64,000 bases of DNA from NCBI RefSeq assembly GCF_029227915.1, contig NC_079884.1:29700001-29764000 (forward strand), read 5' to 3'. This document shows positions 22,981 through 35,870 of this stretch, one piece after another. The DNA comes from Hydractinia symbiolongicarpus (lineage: Eukaryota; Cnidaria; Hydrozoa; Anthoathecata; Hydractiniidae). Position 1 is the stretch's first letter, and each line of letters starts with the position of its first letter. The notes under the pieces are model-generated. The model was given only the letters and a program-made list of their open reading frames with translations. It searched no databases and was not told where the DNA came from. A program made the translations under genes and the position numbers.

Positions 22981-24601
22981 CATTTTTGATGAGACGCTGA
23001 ATAAAAGAAGTTTAATCGCCGGCAAACGAAAACCCGCGATTTCCCGTGAATCCCGGGCTTGGCCCGTATAGTTGAATGTATATAAAGAAAGTACCCAAGG
23101 AGTAAACTGATTTCCCGAACGATTTTTCAAATTCTTTCTGCACCACTAGAACGAATGAGACTTGTAGTTTTCAAAAATGTTTTCATTTTTAATGAGACGC
23201 TTAATGAAAGAGGTTTAATCGCCGGCAAACGAAAACCCGCGATTTCCCGTAAATCCCAGGCTTGTCCCGTACAGTCGAGGGTATACAAAGAAAGTACCCT
23301 GTGAGTAAACTCATTTCCAAAACGATTTTTTAAATTATCTTTTCACCACTAAAACGCATGAGACTTGCAGTTTTCAAAAATGTTTTCATTTTTGAAGAGA
23401 CGCTTAATGAAAGAGGTTTAATCGCCGGCAAACGAAAACCCGCCATTTCCCGTAAATCCCGGGCTTGGCCCGTATAGTTGAATGTATACAAAGAAAGTAC
23501 CCTGTGAGTAAACTCAATTCTAGAACGATTTTTTAAATTACCTTTTCACCACTTAATCGCATGAGACTTGTAGTTTTCAAAGATGTTTTCATTTTTTATG
23601 ACACGCTGAATAAAAGAAGTTTAATCGCCGGCAAACGAAAACCCGCGATTTCCCGTGAATCCCGGGCTTGGCCCGTATAGTTGAATGTATATAAAGAAAG
23701 TACCCAAGGAGTAAACTGATTTCCCGAACGATTTTTCAAATTCTTTCTGCACCACTAGAACGAATGAGACTTGTAGTTTTCAAAAATGTTTTCATTTTTA
23801 ATGAGACGCTTAATGAAAGAGGTTTAATCGCCGGCAAACGAAAACCCGCGATTTCCCGTAAATCCCAGGCTTGTCCCGTACAGTCGAGGGTATACAAAGA
23901 AAGTACCCTGTGAGTAAACTCATTTCCAAAACGATTTTTTAAATTATCTTTTCACCACTAAAACGCATGAGACTTGCAGGTTTCAAAAATGTTTTCATTT
24001 TTGATGAGACGCTTAATGAAACAGGTTTAATCGCCGGCAAACGAAAACCCGCCATTTCCCGTAAATCCCGGGCTTGGTCCGTATTGTTGAATGTATACAA
24101 AGAAAGTACCCTGTGAGTAAACTCAATTCCAGAACGATTTTTTAAATTATCTTTTCACCACTTAATCGCATGAGACTTGTAGTTTTCAAAAATGTTTTCA
24201 TTTTTTATGACACGCTGAATAAAAGAAGTTTAATCGCCGGCAAACGAAAACCTGCGATTTCCCGTAAATCCCAGACTCGGTCCGTATAGTCAAAAGTATA
24301 CAAAGAAAATACCCAGGGAGTAAACTCATTTCGCGAACGATTTTTTAAATTATTATTTCAGCACTAAAGCCCATTGGGCTTGTAGTTTTTAAAAATGTTT
24401 TCATTTTTGATGAGACGCTGAATAAAAGGAGTTTAATCGTTGGGAAACGAAAACCCGCGATTTCCCGTAAACCCCGGACTCGGCCCGTATAGTCAAAAGT
24501 ATACAAAGAAAGTACCCAGGGAGTAAATTCATTTCCCGATCGATTTTTTAAATTATTTTTTCACCACTAAAACGCATGAGACTTGTAGTTTTCAGAAATG
24601 T
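22981..24601 (+). repeat. Copy of 10.0-11.62 kb block (offset 12981)
   Basis: Eight monomers in the same order as 10000-11620. Shared rare variants include ACTCAATTCTAGAACG (10535/23516), CCGTACAGTCGAGGG and ATTTCGCGAACG. The match ends where the left copy has GACACTGAATAAAAG and the right has GACGCTTAATGAAAG. Confidence 0.85.
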
Positions 24602-27600
24602 TTTCATTTTTGATGAGACGCTTAATGAAAGTGGTTTAATCGCCGGCAAACGAAAACCCGTCATTTCCCGTAAATCCCGGGCTTGGCCCGTATAGTTGAA
24701 TGTATATAAAGTAAGTACCCAAGGAGTAAACTGATTTCCCGAACGATTTTTCAAATTCTTTCTGCGCTACTAGAACGAATGAGACTTGTAGTTTTCAAAA
24801 ATGTTTTTATTTTTAATGAGACGCTTAATGAAAGAGGTTTAATCGCCAGCAAACGAAAACCCGCGATTTCCCGTAAATCCCAGGCTTGTCCCGTATAGTC
24901 GAGGGTATACAAAGAAAGTACCCTGTGAGTAAACTCATTTCCAAAACGATTTTTTAAATTATCTTTTCACCACTAAAACGCATGAGACTTGTAGTTTTCA
25001 AAAATGTTTTCATTTTTGATGAGACGCTTAATGAAAGAGGTTTAATTGCCGGCAAACGAAAACCCGCGATTTCCCGTAAATCCCGGGCTTGGCCCGTATA
25101 GTTGAATGTATACAAAGAAAGTACCCTGTGAGTAAACTCAATTCCAGAACGATTTTTTAGATTATTTTTTCACCACTAAAACGCATGAGACTTGTAGTTT
25201 TCAAACTTGTTTTCATTTTTGATTAGACGCTGAATAAAAGAAGTTTAATCGCCGGCAAACAAAAACCTGCGATTTCCCGTGAATCCCGGGCTTGGCCCGT
25301 ATAGTTGAATGTATATAAAGTAAGTACCCAAGGAGTAAACTGATTTCCCGAACGATTTTTCAAATTCTTTCTGCGCTACTAGAACGAATGAGACTTGTAG
25401 TTTTCAAAAATGTTTTTATTTTTAATGAGACGCTTAATGAAAGAGGTTTAATCGCCAGCAAACGAAAACCCGCGATTTCCCGTAAATCCCAGGCTTGTCC
25501 CGTATAGTCGAGGGTATACAAAGAAAGTACCCTGTGAGTAAACTCATTTCCAAAACGATTTTTTAAATTATCTTTTCACCACTAAAACGCATGAGACTTG
25601 TAGTTTTCAAAAATGTTTTCATTTTTGATGAGACGCTTAATGAAAGAGGTTTAATTGCCGGCAAACGAAAACCCGCGATTTCCCGTAAATCCCGGGCTTG
25701 GCCCGTATAGTTGAATGTATACAAAGAAAGTACCCTGTGAGTAAACTCAATTCCAGAACGATTTTTTAAATTTTTTTTCACCACTTAATCGCATGAGACT
25801 TGTAGTTTTCAAAAATGTTTTCATTTTTTATGACACGCTGAATAAAAGAAGTTTAATCGCCGGCAAACGAAAACCTGCAATTTCCCGTAAATCCCAGACT
25901 CGGTCCGCATAGTCAAAAGTATACAAAGAAAATACCCAGGGAGTAAACTCATTTCGCGAACGATTTTTTAAATTATTATTTCACCACTAAAGCCCATGAG
26001 GCTTGTAGTTTTTAAAAATGTTTTCATTTTTGATGAGACGCTGAATAAAAGGAGTTTAATCGCTGGGAAACGAAAACCTGCAATTTCCCGTAAATCCCAG
26101 ACTCGGTCCGTATAGTCAAAAGTATACAAAGAAAATACCCAGGGAGTAAATTCATTTCCCGATCGATTTTTTAAATTATTTTTTCACCACCAAAACGCAT
26201 GAGACTTGTAGTTTTCAAAAATGTTTTCATTTTTGATGAGACACTGAATAAAAGAAGTTTAATCGCCGGCAAACGAAAACCCGCGATTTCCCGTAAACCC
26301 CGGACTCGGCCCGTATAGTCAAAAGTATACAAAGAAAGTACCCAGGGAGTAAATTCATTTCCCGATCGATTTTTTAAATTATTTTTTCACCACTAAAACG
26401 CATGAGACTTGTAGTTTTCAAAAATGTTTTCATTTTTGATGAGACACTTAATGAAAAAGGTTTAATCGCCGGCAAACGAAAACCCGTCATTTCCCGTAAA
26501 TCCCGGGCTTGGCCCGTATAGTCAAAAGTATACAAAGAAAGTACCCAGGGAGTAAACCCATTTTCCGAACGATTTTTTATATTATTTTTTCACCACTAAA
26601 ATGCATGAGACTTGTAGTTTTCAAAAATGTTTTCATTTTTGATGAGACGCTTAATGAAAGAGGTTTAATCGCTGGCAAACGAAAACCCGCCATTTCCCGT
26701 AAATCCCGGGCTTGGCCCGTATTGTTGAATGTATACAAAGAAAGTACCCTGTGAGTAAACTCAATTCCAGAACGATTTTTTAAATTATCTTTTCACCACT
26801 TAATCGCATGAGACTTGTAGTTTTCAAAAATGTTTTCATTTTTTATGACACGCTGAATAAAAGAAGTTTAATCGCCGGCAAACGAAAACCTGCGATTTCC
26901 CGTAAATCCCAGACTCGGTCCGTATAGTCAAAAGTATACAAAGAAAATACCCAGGGAGTAAACTCATTTCGCGAACGATTTTTTAAATTATTATTTCACC
27001 ACTAAAGCCCATGAGGCTTGTAGTTTTTAAAAATGTTTTCATTTTTGATGAGACGCTGAATAAAAGGAGTTTAATCGCTGGGAAACGAAAACCCGCGATT
27101 TCCCGTAAACCCCGGACTCGGCCCGTATAGTCAAAAGTATACAAAGAAAGTACCCAGGGAGTAAATTCATTTCCCGATCGATTTTTTAAATTATTTTTTC
27201 ACCACTAAAACGCATGAGACTTGTAGTTTTCAAAAATGTTTTCATTTTTGATGAGACACTGAATAAAAGAAGTTTAATCGCCGGCAAACGAAAACCCGTC
27301 ATTTCCCGTAAATCCCGGGCTTGGCCCGTATAGTCAAAAGTATACAAAGAAAGTACCCAGGGAGTAAACCCATTTTCCGAACGATTTTTTATATTATTTT
27401 TTCACCACTAAAATGCATGAGACTTGTAGTTTTCAAAAATGTTTTCAATTTTGATGAGACGCTTAATGAAAAAGGTTTAATCGCCGGCAAACGAAAACCC
27501 GCGATTTCCCGTAAATCCCGGGCTTGGCCCGTATAGTCGAATGTATACAAAGAAAGTACCCTGTGAGTAAACTCATTTCCAGAACGATTTTTTAGATTAT

Positions 27601-28420
27601 TTTTTCACCACTAAAACGCATGAGACTTGTAGTTTTCAAACTTATTTTCATTTTTGATGAGACGCTGAATAAAAGAAGTTTAATCGCCGGCAAACAAAAA
27701 CCTGCGATTTCCCGTGAATCCCGGGCTTGGCCCGTATAGTTGAATGTATATAAAGTAAGTACCCAAGGAGTAAACTGATTTCCCGAACGATTTTTCAAAT
27801 TCTTTCTGCACCACTAGAACGAATGAGACTTGTAGTTTTCAAAAATGTTTTTATTTTTAATGAGACGCTTAATGAAAGAGGTTTAATCGCCGGCAAACGA
27901 AAACCCGCGATTTCCCGTAAATCCCAGGCTTGTCCCGTATAGTCGAGGGTATACAAAGAAAGTACCCTGTGAGTAAACTCATTTCCAAAACGATTTTTTA
28001 AATTATCTTTTCACCACTAAAACGCATGAGACTTGCAGGTTTCAAAAATGTTTTCATTTTTGATGAGACGCTTAATGAAAGAGGTTTAATCGCCGGCAAA
28101 CGAAAACCCGCGATTTCCCGTAAATCCCGGGCTTGGCCCGTATAGTTGAATGTATACAAAGAAAGTACCCTGTGAGTAAACTCAATTCCAGAACCATTTT
28201 TTAATTTTTTTTTCACCACTTAATCGCATGAGACTTGTAGTTTTCAAAAATGTTTTCATTTTTGATGAGACGCTTAATGACAGAGGTTTAATCGCCGGCA
28301 AACGAAAACCCGCGATTTCCTGTAAATCCCGGGCTTGGCCCGCATAGTCGAATGTATACAAAGAAAGTACCCTGTGAGTAAACTCATTTCCAGAACGATT
28401 TTTTAAATTATTTTTTCACC
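24601..28420 (+). repeat. 9-mer-related block with 609 bp and 812 bp internal duplications
   Basis: CTGCGCTACTAGAACG (24763/25372) and GGTTTAATTGCCGG (25044/25653) recur at 609 bp. The monomer starting the CCCATTTTCCG type recurs 812 bp apart (26.5 and 27.3 kb). 26.62-28.42 kb matches 11.0-12.8 kb at offset 15619, including the shared rare variant CCCGTATTGTTGAATG. Confidence 0.8.
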
Positions 28421-29745
28421 ACTAAAGCCCATGAGACTTGTAGTTTTTAAAAATGTTTTCATGTTTGATGAGACGCTGTATAAAAGAAGTTTAATCGCCG
28501 GCAAACGAAAACCCGCGATTTCCCGTAAATCCCGGGCTTGGCCCGTATAGTTGAATGTATACAAAGAAAGTACCCTGTGAGTAAACTCAATTCCAGAACG
28601 ATTTTTTAAATTATCTTTTCACCACTTAATCGCATGAGACTTGTAGTTTTCAAAAATGTTTTCATTTTTTATGACACGCTGAATAAAAAAAGTTTAATCG
28701 CCGGCAAACGAAAACCTGCGATTTCCCGTGAATCCCAGACACGGTCCGTATAGTCAAAAGTATACAAAGAAAATACCCAGGGAGTAAACTCATTTCCCGA
28801 ACGATTTTTTAAATTATTATTTCACCACTAAAGCCCATGAGACTTGTAGTTTTTAAAAATGTTTTCATTTTTGATGAGACGCTGAATAAAAAGAGTTTAA
28901 TCGCTGGCAAACGAAAACCCGCGATTTCCCGTAAACCCCGGACTCGGCCCGTATAGTCAAAAGTATACAAAGAAAGTACCCAGGGAGTAAATTCATTTCC
29001 CGAACGATTTTTTAAATTATCTTTTCACCACTTAATCGCATGAGACTTGTAGTTTTCAAAAATGTTTTCATTTTTTATGACACGCTGAATAAAAGAAGTT
29101 TAATCGCCGGCAAACGAAAACCTGCGATTTCCCGTAAATTCCGGGCTTGGCCCGTATAGTCAAAAGTATACAAAGAAAGTACCCAGGGAGTAAACTCATT
29201 TCCCGAACGATTTTTTAGATTATTTTTTCACCACTAAAACGCATAAGACTTGTAGTTTTTAAACTTGTTTTCATTTTTGATGAGACGCTGAATAAAAGAA
29301 GTTTAATCGCCGGCAAACGAAAACCCGCGATTTCCCGTAAATCCCGGGCTTGGCCCGTATAGTTGAATGTATACAAAGAAAGTACCCTGTGAGTAAACTC
29401 AATTCCAGAACGATTTTTTAAATTATCTTTTCACCACTTAATCGCATGAGACTTGTAGTTTTCAAAAATGTTTTCATTTTTTATGACACGCTGAATAAAA
29501 GAAGTTTAATCGCCGACAAACGAAAACCTGCGATTTCCCGTAAATCCCAGACTCGGTCCGTATAGTCAAAAGTATACAAAGAAAATCCCCGGGAAGTAAA
29601 CTCATTTCCCGAACGATTTTTTAAATTATTATTTCACCACTAAAGCCCATGAGACTTGTAGTTTTTAAAAATGTTTTTATTTTTGATGAGACGCTGAATA
29701 AAAGGAGTTTAATCGCTGGCAAACGAAAACCCGCGATTTCCTGTA
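28420..29745 (+). repeat. Block related to half of the 14-mer unit
   Basis: 28.53-29.40 kb matches 15.14-16.01 kb at offset about 13389: CAGACACGGTCCG, the TTTTTAAACTTG monomer with CGCATAAGAC, and CTGCGATTTCCCGTAAATTCC occur in the same order. The match ends where the right copy has AAATTATCTTTTCACC in place of AAATTTTTTTTCACC. Confidence 0.75.
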
Positions 29746-32700
29746 AACCCCGGACTCGGCCCGTATAGTCAAAAGTATACAAAGAAAGTACCCATGGAGT
29801 AAATTCATTTCCCGAACGATTTTTTAAATTATTTTTTCACCACTAAAACGCATGAGACTTGTAGTTTTCAAAAATGTTTTCATTTTGATGAGACACTGAA
29901 TAAAAGAAGTTTAAACGCCGGCAAACGAAAACCCGCCATTTCCCGTAAATCCCGGGCTTGGCCCGTATAGTCAAAAGTATACAAAGAAAGTACCCAGGGA
30001 GTAATCTCATTTCCCGAACGATTTTTTATATTATTTTTTCACCACTAAAATGCATGAGACTTGTAGTTTTCAAAAATGTTTTCAATTTTGATGAGACGCT
30101 TAATGAAAAAGGTTTAATCGGCGGCAAACGAAAACCCGCGATTTCCCGTAAATCCCGGGCTTGGCCCGTATAGTCGAATGTATACAAAGAAAGTACCCTG
30201 TGAGTAAACTGATTTCCGGAACGATTTTTCAAATTCTTTCTGCACCACTAGAACGAATGAGACTTTTAGTTTTCAAAAATGTTTTCATTTTTAATGAGAC
30301 GCTTAATGAAAGAGGTTTAATCGCCGGCAAACGAAAACCCGCGATTTCCCGTAAATCCCAGGCTTGTCCCGTATAGTCGAGGGTATACAGAGAAAGTACC
30401 CTGTGAGTAAACTCATTTCCAAAACGATTTTTTAAATTATCTTTTCACCACTAAAACGCATGAGACTTGCAGTTTTCAAAAATGTTTTCATTTTTGATGA
30501 GACACTGAATAAAAGAAGTTTAATCGCCGGCAAACAAAAACCCGCGATTTCCCGTAAATCCCGGGCTTGGCCCGTATAGTCGAATGTATACAAAGAAAGT
30601 ACCCTGTGAGTAAACTCATTTCCAGAACGATTTTTTAGATTATTTTTTCACCACTAAAACGCATGAGACTTGTAGTTTTCAAACTTGTTTTCATTTTTGA
30701 TGAGACGCTGAATAAAAGAAGTTTAATCGCCGGCAAACGAAAACCCGCGATTTCCCGTAAATCCCGGGCTTGGCCCGTATAGTTGAATGTATATAAAGAA
30801 AGTACCCAAGGAGTAAACTGATTTCCCGAACGATTTTTCAAATTCTTTCTGCACCACTAGAACGAATGAGACTTGTAGTTTTCAAAAATGTTTTCATTTT
30901 TAATGAGACGCTTAATGAAAGAGGTTTATTCGCCGGCAAACGAAAACCCGCGATTTCCCGTAAATCCCAGGCTTGTCCCGTATAGTCGAGGGTATACAAA
31001 GAAAGTACCCTGTGAGTAAACTCATTTCCAAAACGATTTTTTAAATTATCTTTTCACCACTAAAACGCATGAGACTTGCAGTTTTCAAAAATGTTTTCAT
31101 TTTTGATGAGACGCTTAATGAAAGAGGTTTAATCGCCGGCAAACGAAATCCCGCGATTTCCCGTAAATCCCGGGCTTGGCCCGTATAGGCGAATGTATAC
31201 AAAGAGAGTACCCAGGGAGTAAACTCATTTCCCGAACGATTTTTTAAATTTTTTTTCACCACTAAAACGCATGAGACTTGTAGTTTTCAAAAATGTTTTC
31301 ATTATTGATGAGACGCTTAATGACAGAGGTTTATTCGCCGGCAAACGAAAACCCGCGATTTCCCGTAAATCCCGGGCTTGGCCCGCATAGTCGAATGTAT
31401 ACAAAGAAAGTACCCTGTGAGTAAACTCATTTCCAGAACGATTTTTTAAATTATTTTTTCACCACTAAAACGCATAAGACTTGTAGTTTTCAAAAATGTT
31501 TTCATTTTTGATGAGGCGCTGAATAAAAGAAGTTTAATCGCCGGCAAACAAAAACCCGCCATTTCCCGTAAACCCCGGACTCGGCCCGTATAGTCAAAAG
31601 TATACAAAGAAAGTACCCATGGAGTAAATTCATTTCCCGAACGATTTTTTAAATTATTTTTTCACCACTAAAACGCATGAGACTTGTAGTTTTCAAAAAT
31701 GTTTTCATTTTGATGAGACACTGAATAAAAGAAGTTTAAACGCCGGCAAACGAAAACCCGCCATTTCCCGTAAATCCCGGGCTTGGCCCGTATAGTCAAA
31801 AGTATACAAAGAAAGTACCCAGGGAGTAATCTCATTTCCCGAACGATTTTTTATATTATTTTTTCACCACTAAAATGCATGAGACTTGTAGTTTTCAAAA
31901 ATGTTTTCAATTTTGATGAGACGCTTAATGAAAAAGGTTTAATCGGCGGCAAACGAAAACCCGCGATTTCCCGTAAATCCCGGGCTTGGCCCGTATAGTC
32001 GAATGTATACAAAGAAAGTACCCTGTGAGTAAACTGATTTCCGGAACGATTTTTCAAATTCTTTCTGCACCACTAGAACGAATGAGACTTTTAGTTTTCA
32101 AAAATGTTTTCATTTTTAATGAGACGCTTAATGAAAGAGGTTTAATCGCCGGCAAACGAAAACCCGCGATTTCCCGTAAATCCCAGGCTTGTCCCGTATA
32201 GTCGAGGGTATACAGAGAAAGTACCCTGTGAGTAAACTCATTTCCAAAACGATTTTTTAAATTATCTTTTCACCACTAAAACGCATGAGACTTGCAGTTT
32301 TCAAAAATGTTTTCATTTTTGATGAGACACTGAATAAAAGAAGTTTAATCGCCGGCAAACGAAAACCCGCCATTTCCCGTAAATCCCGGGCTTGGCCCTT
32401 ATAGTCAAAAGTATACAAAGAGAGTACCCAGGGAGTAAACTCATTTCCCGAACGATTTTTTATATTATTTTTTCACCACTAAAATGCATGAGACTTGTAG
32501 TTTTCAAAAATGTTTTCAATTTTGATGAGACGCTTAATGAAAAAGGTTTAATCGCCGGCAAACAAAAACCCGCGATTTCCCGTAAATCCCGGGCTTGGCC
32601 CGTATAGTCGAATGTATACAAAGAAAGTACCCTGTGAGTAAACTCATTTCCAGAACGATTTTTTAGATTATTTTTTCACCACTAAAACGCATGAGACTTG

Positions 32701-33640
32701 TAGTTTTCAAACTTGTTTTCATTTTTGATGAGACGCTGAATAAAAGAAGTTTAATCGCCGGCAAACGAAAACCCGCGATTTCCCGTAAATCCCGGGCTTG
32801 GCCCGTATAGTTGAATGTATCTAAAGAAAGTACCCAAGGAGTAAACTGATTTCCCGAACGATTTTTCAAATTCTTTCTGCACCACTAGAACGAATGAGAC
32901 TTGTAGTTTTCAAAAATGTTTTCATTTTTAATGAGACGCTTAATGAAAGAGGTTTATTCGCCGGCAAACGAAAACCCGCGATTTCCCGTAAATCCCAGGC
33001 TTGTCCCGTATAGTCGAGGGTATACAAAGAAAGTACCCTGTGAGTAAACTCATTTCCAAAACGATTTTTTAAATTATCTTTTCACCACTAAAACGCATGA
33101 GACTTGCAGTTTTCAAAAATGTTTTCATTTTTGATGAGACGCTTAATGAAAGAGGTTTAATCGCCGGCAAACGAAATCCCGCGATTTCCCGTAAATCCCG
33201 GGCTTGGCCCGTATAGGCGAATGTATACAAAGAGAGTACCCAGGGAGTAAACTCATTTCCCGAACGATTTTTTAAATTTTTTTTCACCACTAAAACGCAT
33301 GAGACTTGTAGTTTTCAAAAATGTTTTCATTATTGATGAGACGCTTAATGACAGAGGTTTATTCACCGGCAAACGAAAACCCGCGATTTCCCGTAAATCC
33401 CGGGCTTGGCCCGCATAGTCGAATGTATACAAAGAAAGTACCCTGTGAGTAAACTCATTTCCAGAACGATTTTTTAAATTATTTTTTCACCACTAAAACG
33501 CATAAGACTTGTAGTTTTCAAAAATGTTTTCATTTTTGATGAGGCGCTGAATAAAAGAAGTTTAATCGCCGGCAAACAAAAACCCGCCATTTCCCGTAAA
33601 CCCCGGACTCGGCCCGTATAGTCAAAAGTATACAAAAAAA
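29745..33640 (+). repeat. 9-mer followed by 10-mer copy (offset 1825, then 2028)
   Basis: 29745-30510 matches 31570-32335 at offset 1825, sharing CCCATGGAG, AATCGGCGGC and GACTTTTAG variants. From 30540-31600 the offset is 2028, so the second copy holds one extra monomer around 32335-32568. Within a fraction of a percent the copies read the same. Confidence 0.85.
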
Positions 33641-35870
33641 GTACCCAGGGTGTAAACTCATTTCCCGAACGATTTTTTAAATTATTATTTCACCACTAAA
33701 GCCCATGAGACTTGTAGTTTTTAAAAATGTTTTCATTTTTGGTGAGACGCTGAATAAAAGAAGTTTAATCGCCGGCAAACGAAAACCCGCGATTTCCCGT
33801 AAATCCCGGGCTTGGCCCGTATAGTTGAATGTATATAAAGAAAGTACCCAAGGAGTAAACTGATTTCCCGAACGATTTTTCAAATTCTTTCTGCACCACT
33901 AGAACGAATGAGACTTGTAGTTTTCAAAAATGTTTTCATTTTTAATGAGACGCTTAATGAAAGAGGTTTAATCGCCGGCAAACGAAAACCCGCGATTTCC
34001 CGTAAATCCCAGGCTTGTCCCGTATAGTCGAGGGTATACAAAGAAAGTACCCTGTGAGTAAACTCATTTCCAAAACGATTTTTTAAATTATCTTTTCACC
34101 ACTAAAACGCATGAGACTTGCAGTTTTCAAAAATGTTTTCATTTTTGATGAGACGCTTAATGAAAGAGGTTTAATCGCCGGCAAACGAAATCCCGCGATT
34201 TCCCGTAAATCCCGGGCTTGGCCCGTATAGGCGAATGTATACAAAGAGAGTACCCAGGGAGTAAACTCATTTCCCGAACGATTTTTTAAATTTTTTTTCA
34301 CCACTAAAACGCATGAGACTTGTAGTTTTCAAAAATGTTTTCATTATTGATGAGACGCTTAATGACAGAGGTTTATTCGCCGGCAAACGAAAACCCGCGA
34401 TTTCCCGTAAATCCCGGGCTTGGCCCGCATAGTCGAATGTATACAAAGAAAGTACCCTGTGAGTAAACTCATTTCCAGAACGATTTTTTAAATTATTTTT
34501 TCACCACTAAAACGCATAAGACTTGTAGTTTTCAAAAATGTTTTCATTTTTGATGAGACGCTGAATAAAAGAAGTTTAATCGCCGGCAAACAAAAACCCG
34601 CCATTTCCCGTAAACCCCGGACTCGGCCCGTATAGTCAAAAGTATACAAAAAAAGTACCCAGGGTGTAAACTCATTTCCCGAACGATTTTTTAAATTATT
34701 ATTTCACCACTAAAGCCCATGAGACTTGTAGTTTTTAAAAATGTTTTCATTTTTGATGAGACGCTGTATAAAAGAAGTTTAATCCCTGGCAAAGGAAAAC
34801 CGCGACTTCCCGTAAATCCCGGACTCGGCCCGTACAGTCAAAAGTATACAAAGAAAGTACCCAGGCAGTAAACCCAATTCCCGAACGATTTTTTAAATTA
34901 TTTTTTCACCACTCAAACGCATGAGACTTGTAGTTTTCAGAAATGTTTTCATTTTTGATGAGACGCTTAATGAAAGAGGTTTAATCGCCGGCAAACGAAA
35001 TCCCGCGATTTCCCGTAAATCCCGGGCTTGGCCCGTATAGGCGAATGTATACAAAGAGAGTACCCAGGGAGTAAACTCATTTCCCGAACGATTTTTTAAA
35101 TTTTTTTTCACCACTAAAACGCATGAGACTTGTAGTTTTCAAAAATGTTTTCATTATTGATGAGACGCTTAATGACAGAGGTTTATTCGCCGGCAAACGA
35201 AAACCCGCGATTTCCCGTAAATCACGGGCTTGGCCCGCATAGTCGAATGTATACAAAGAAAGTACCCTGTGAGTAAACTCATTTCCAGAACGATTTTTTA
35301 AATTATTTTTTCACCACTAAAACGCATAAGACTTGTAGTTTTCAAAAATGTTTTCATTTTTGATGAGACGCTGAATAAAAGAAGTTTAATCGCCGGCAAA
35401 CAAAAACCCGCCATTTCCCGTAAACCCCGGACTCGGCCCGTATAGTCAAAAGTATACAAAAAAAAGTACCCAGGGTGTAAACTCATTTCCCGAACGATTT
35501 TTTAAATTATTATTTCACCACTAAAGCCCATGAGACTTGTAGTTTTTAAAAATGTTTTCATTTTTGATGAGACGCTGTATAAAAGAAGTTTAATCCCTGG
35601 CAAACGAAAACCCGCGACTTCCCGTAAATCCCGGACTCGGCCCGTACAGTCAAAAGTATACAAAGAAAGTACCCAGGCAGTAAACCCAATTCCCGAACGA
35701 TTTTTTAAATTATTTTTTCACCACTCAAACGCATGAGACTTGTAGTTTTCAGAAATGTTTTCATTTTTGATGAGACGCTTAATGAAAGTGGTTTAATCGC
35801 CGGCAAACGAAAACCTGCGATTTCCCGTAAATCCCGGACTTGGCCCGTATAGTCAAAAGTATACAAAGAA
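33640..35870 (+). repeat. Short higher-order units (5-mer 1014 bp, 4-mer 810 bp)
   Basis: The marker monomer with CCGTATAGGCGAATG lies at about 33215, 34229 and 35039, spacing 1014 and 810 bp. The adjacent CATTATTGATGAG and CATAAGACTTG monomers follow it each time, so whole runs, not single monomers, were copied. Confidence 0.8.
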
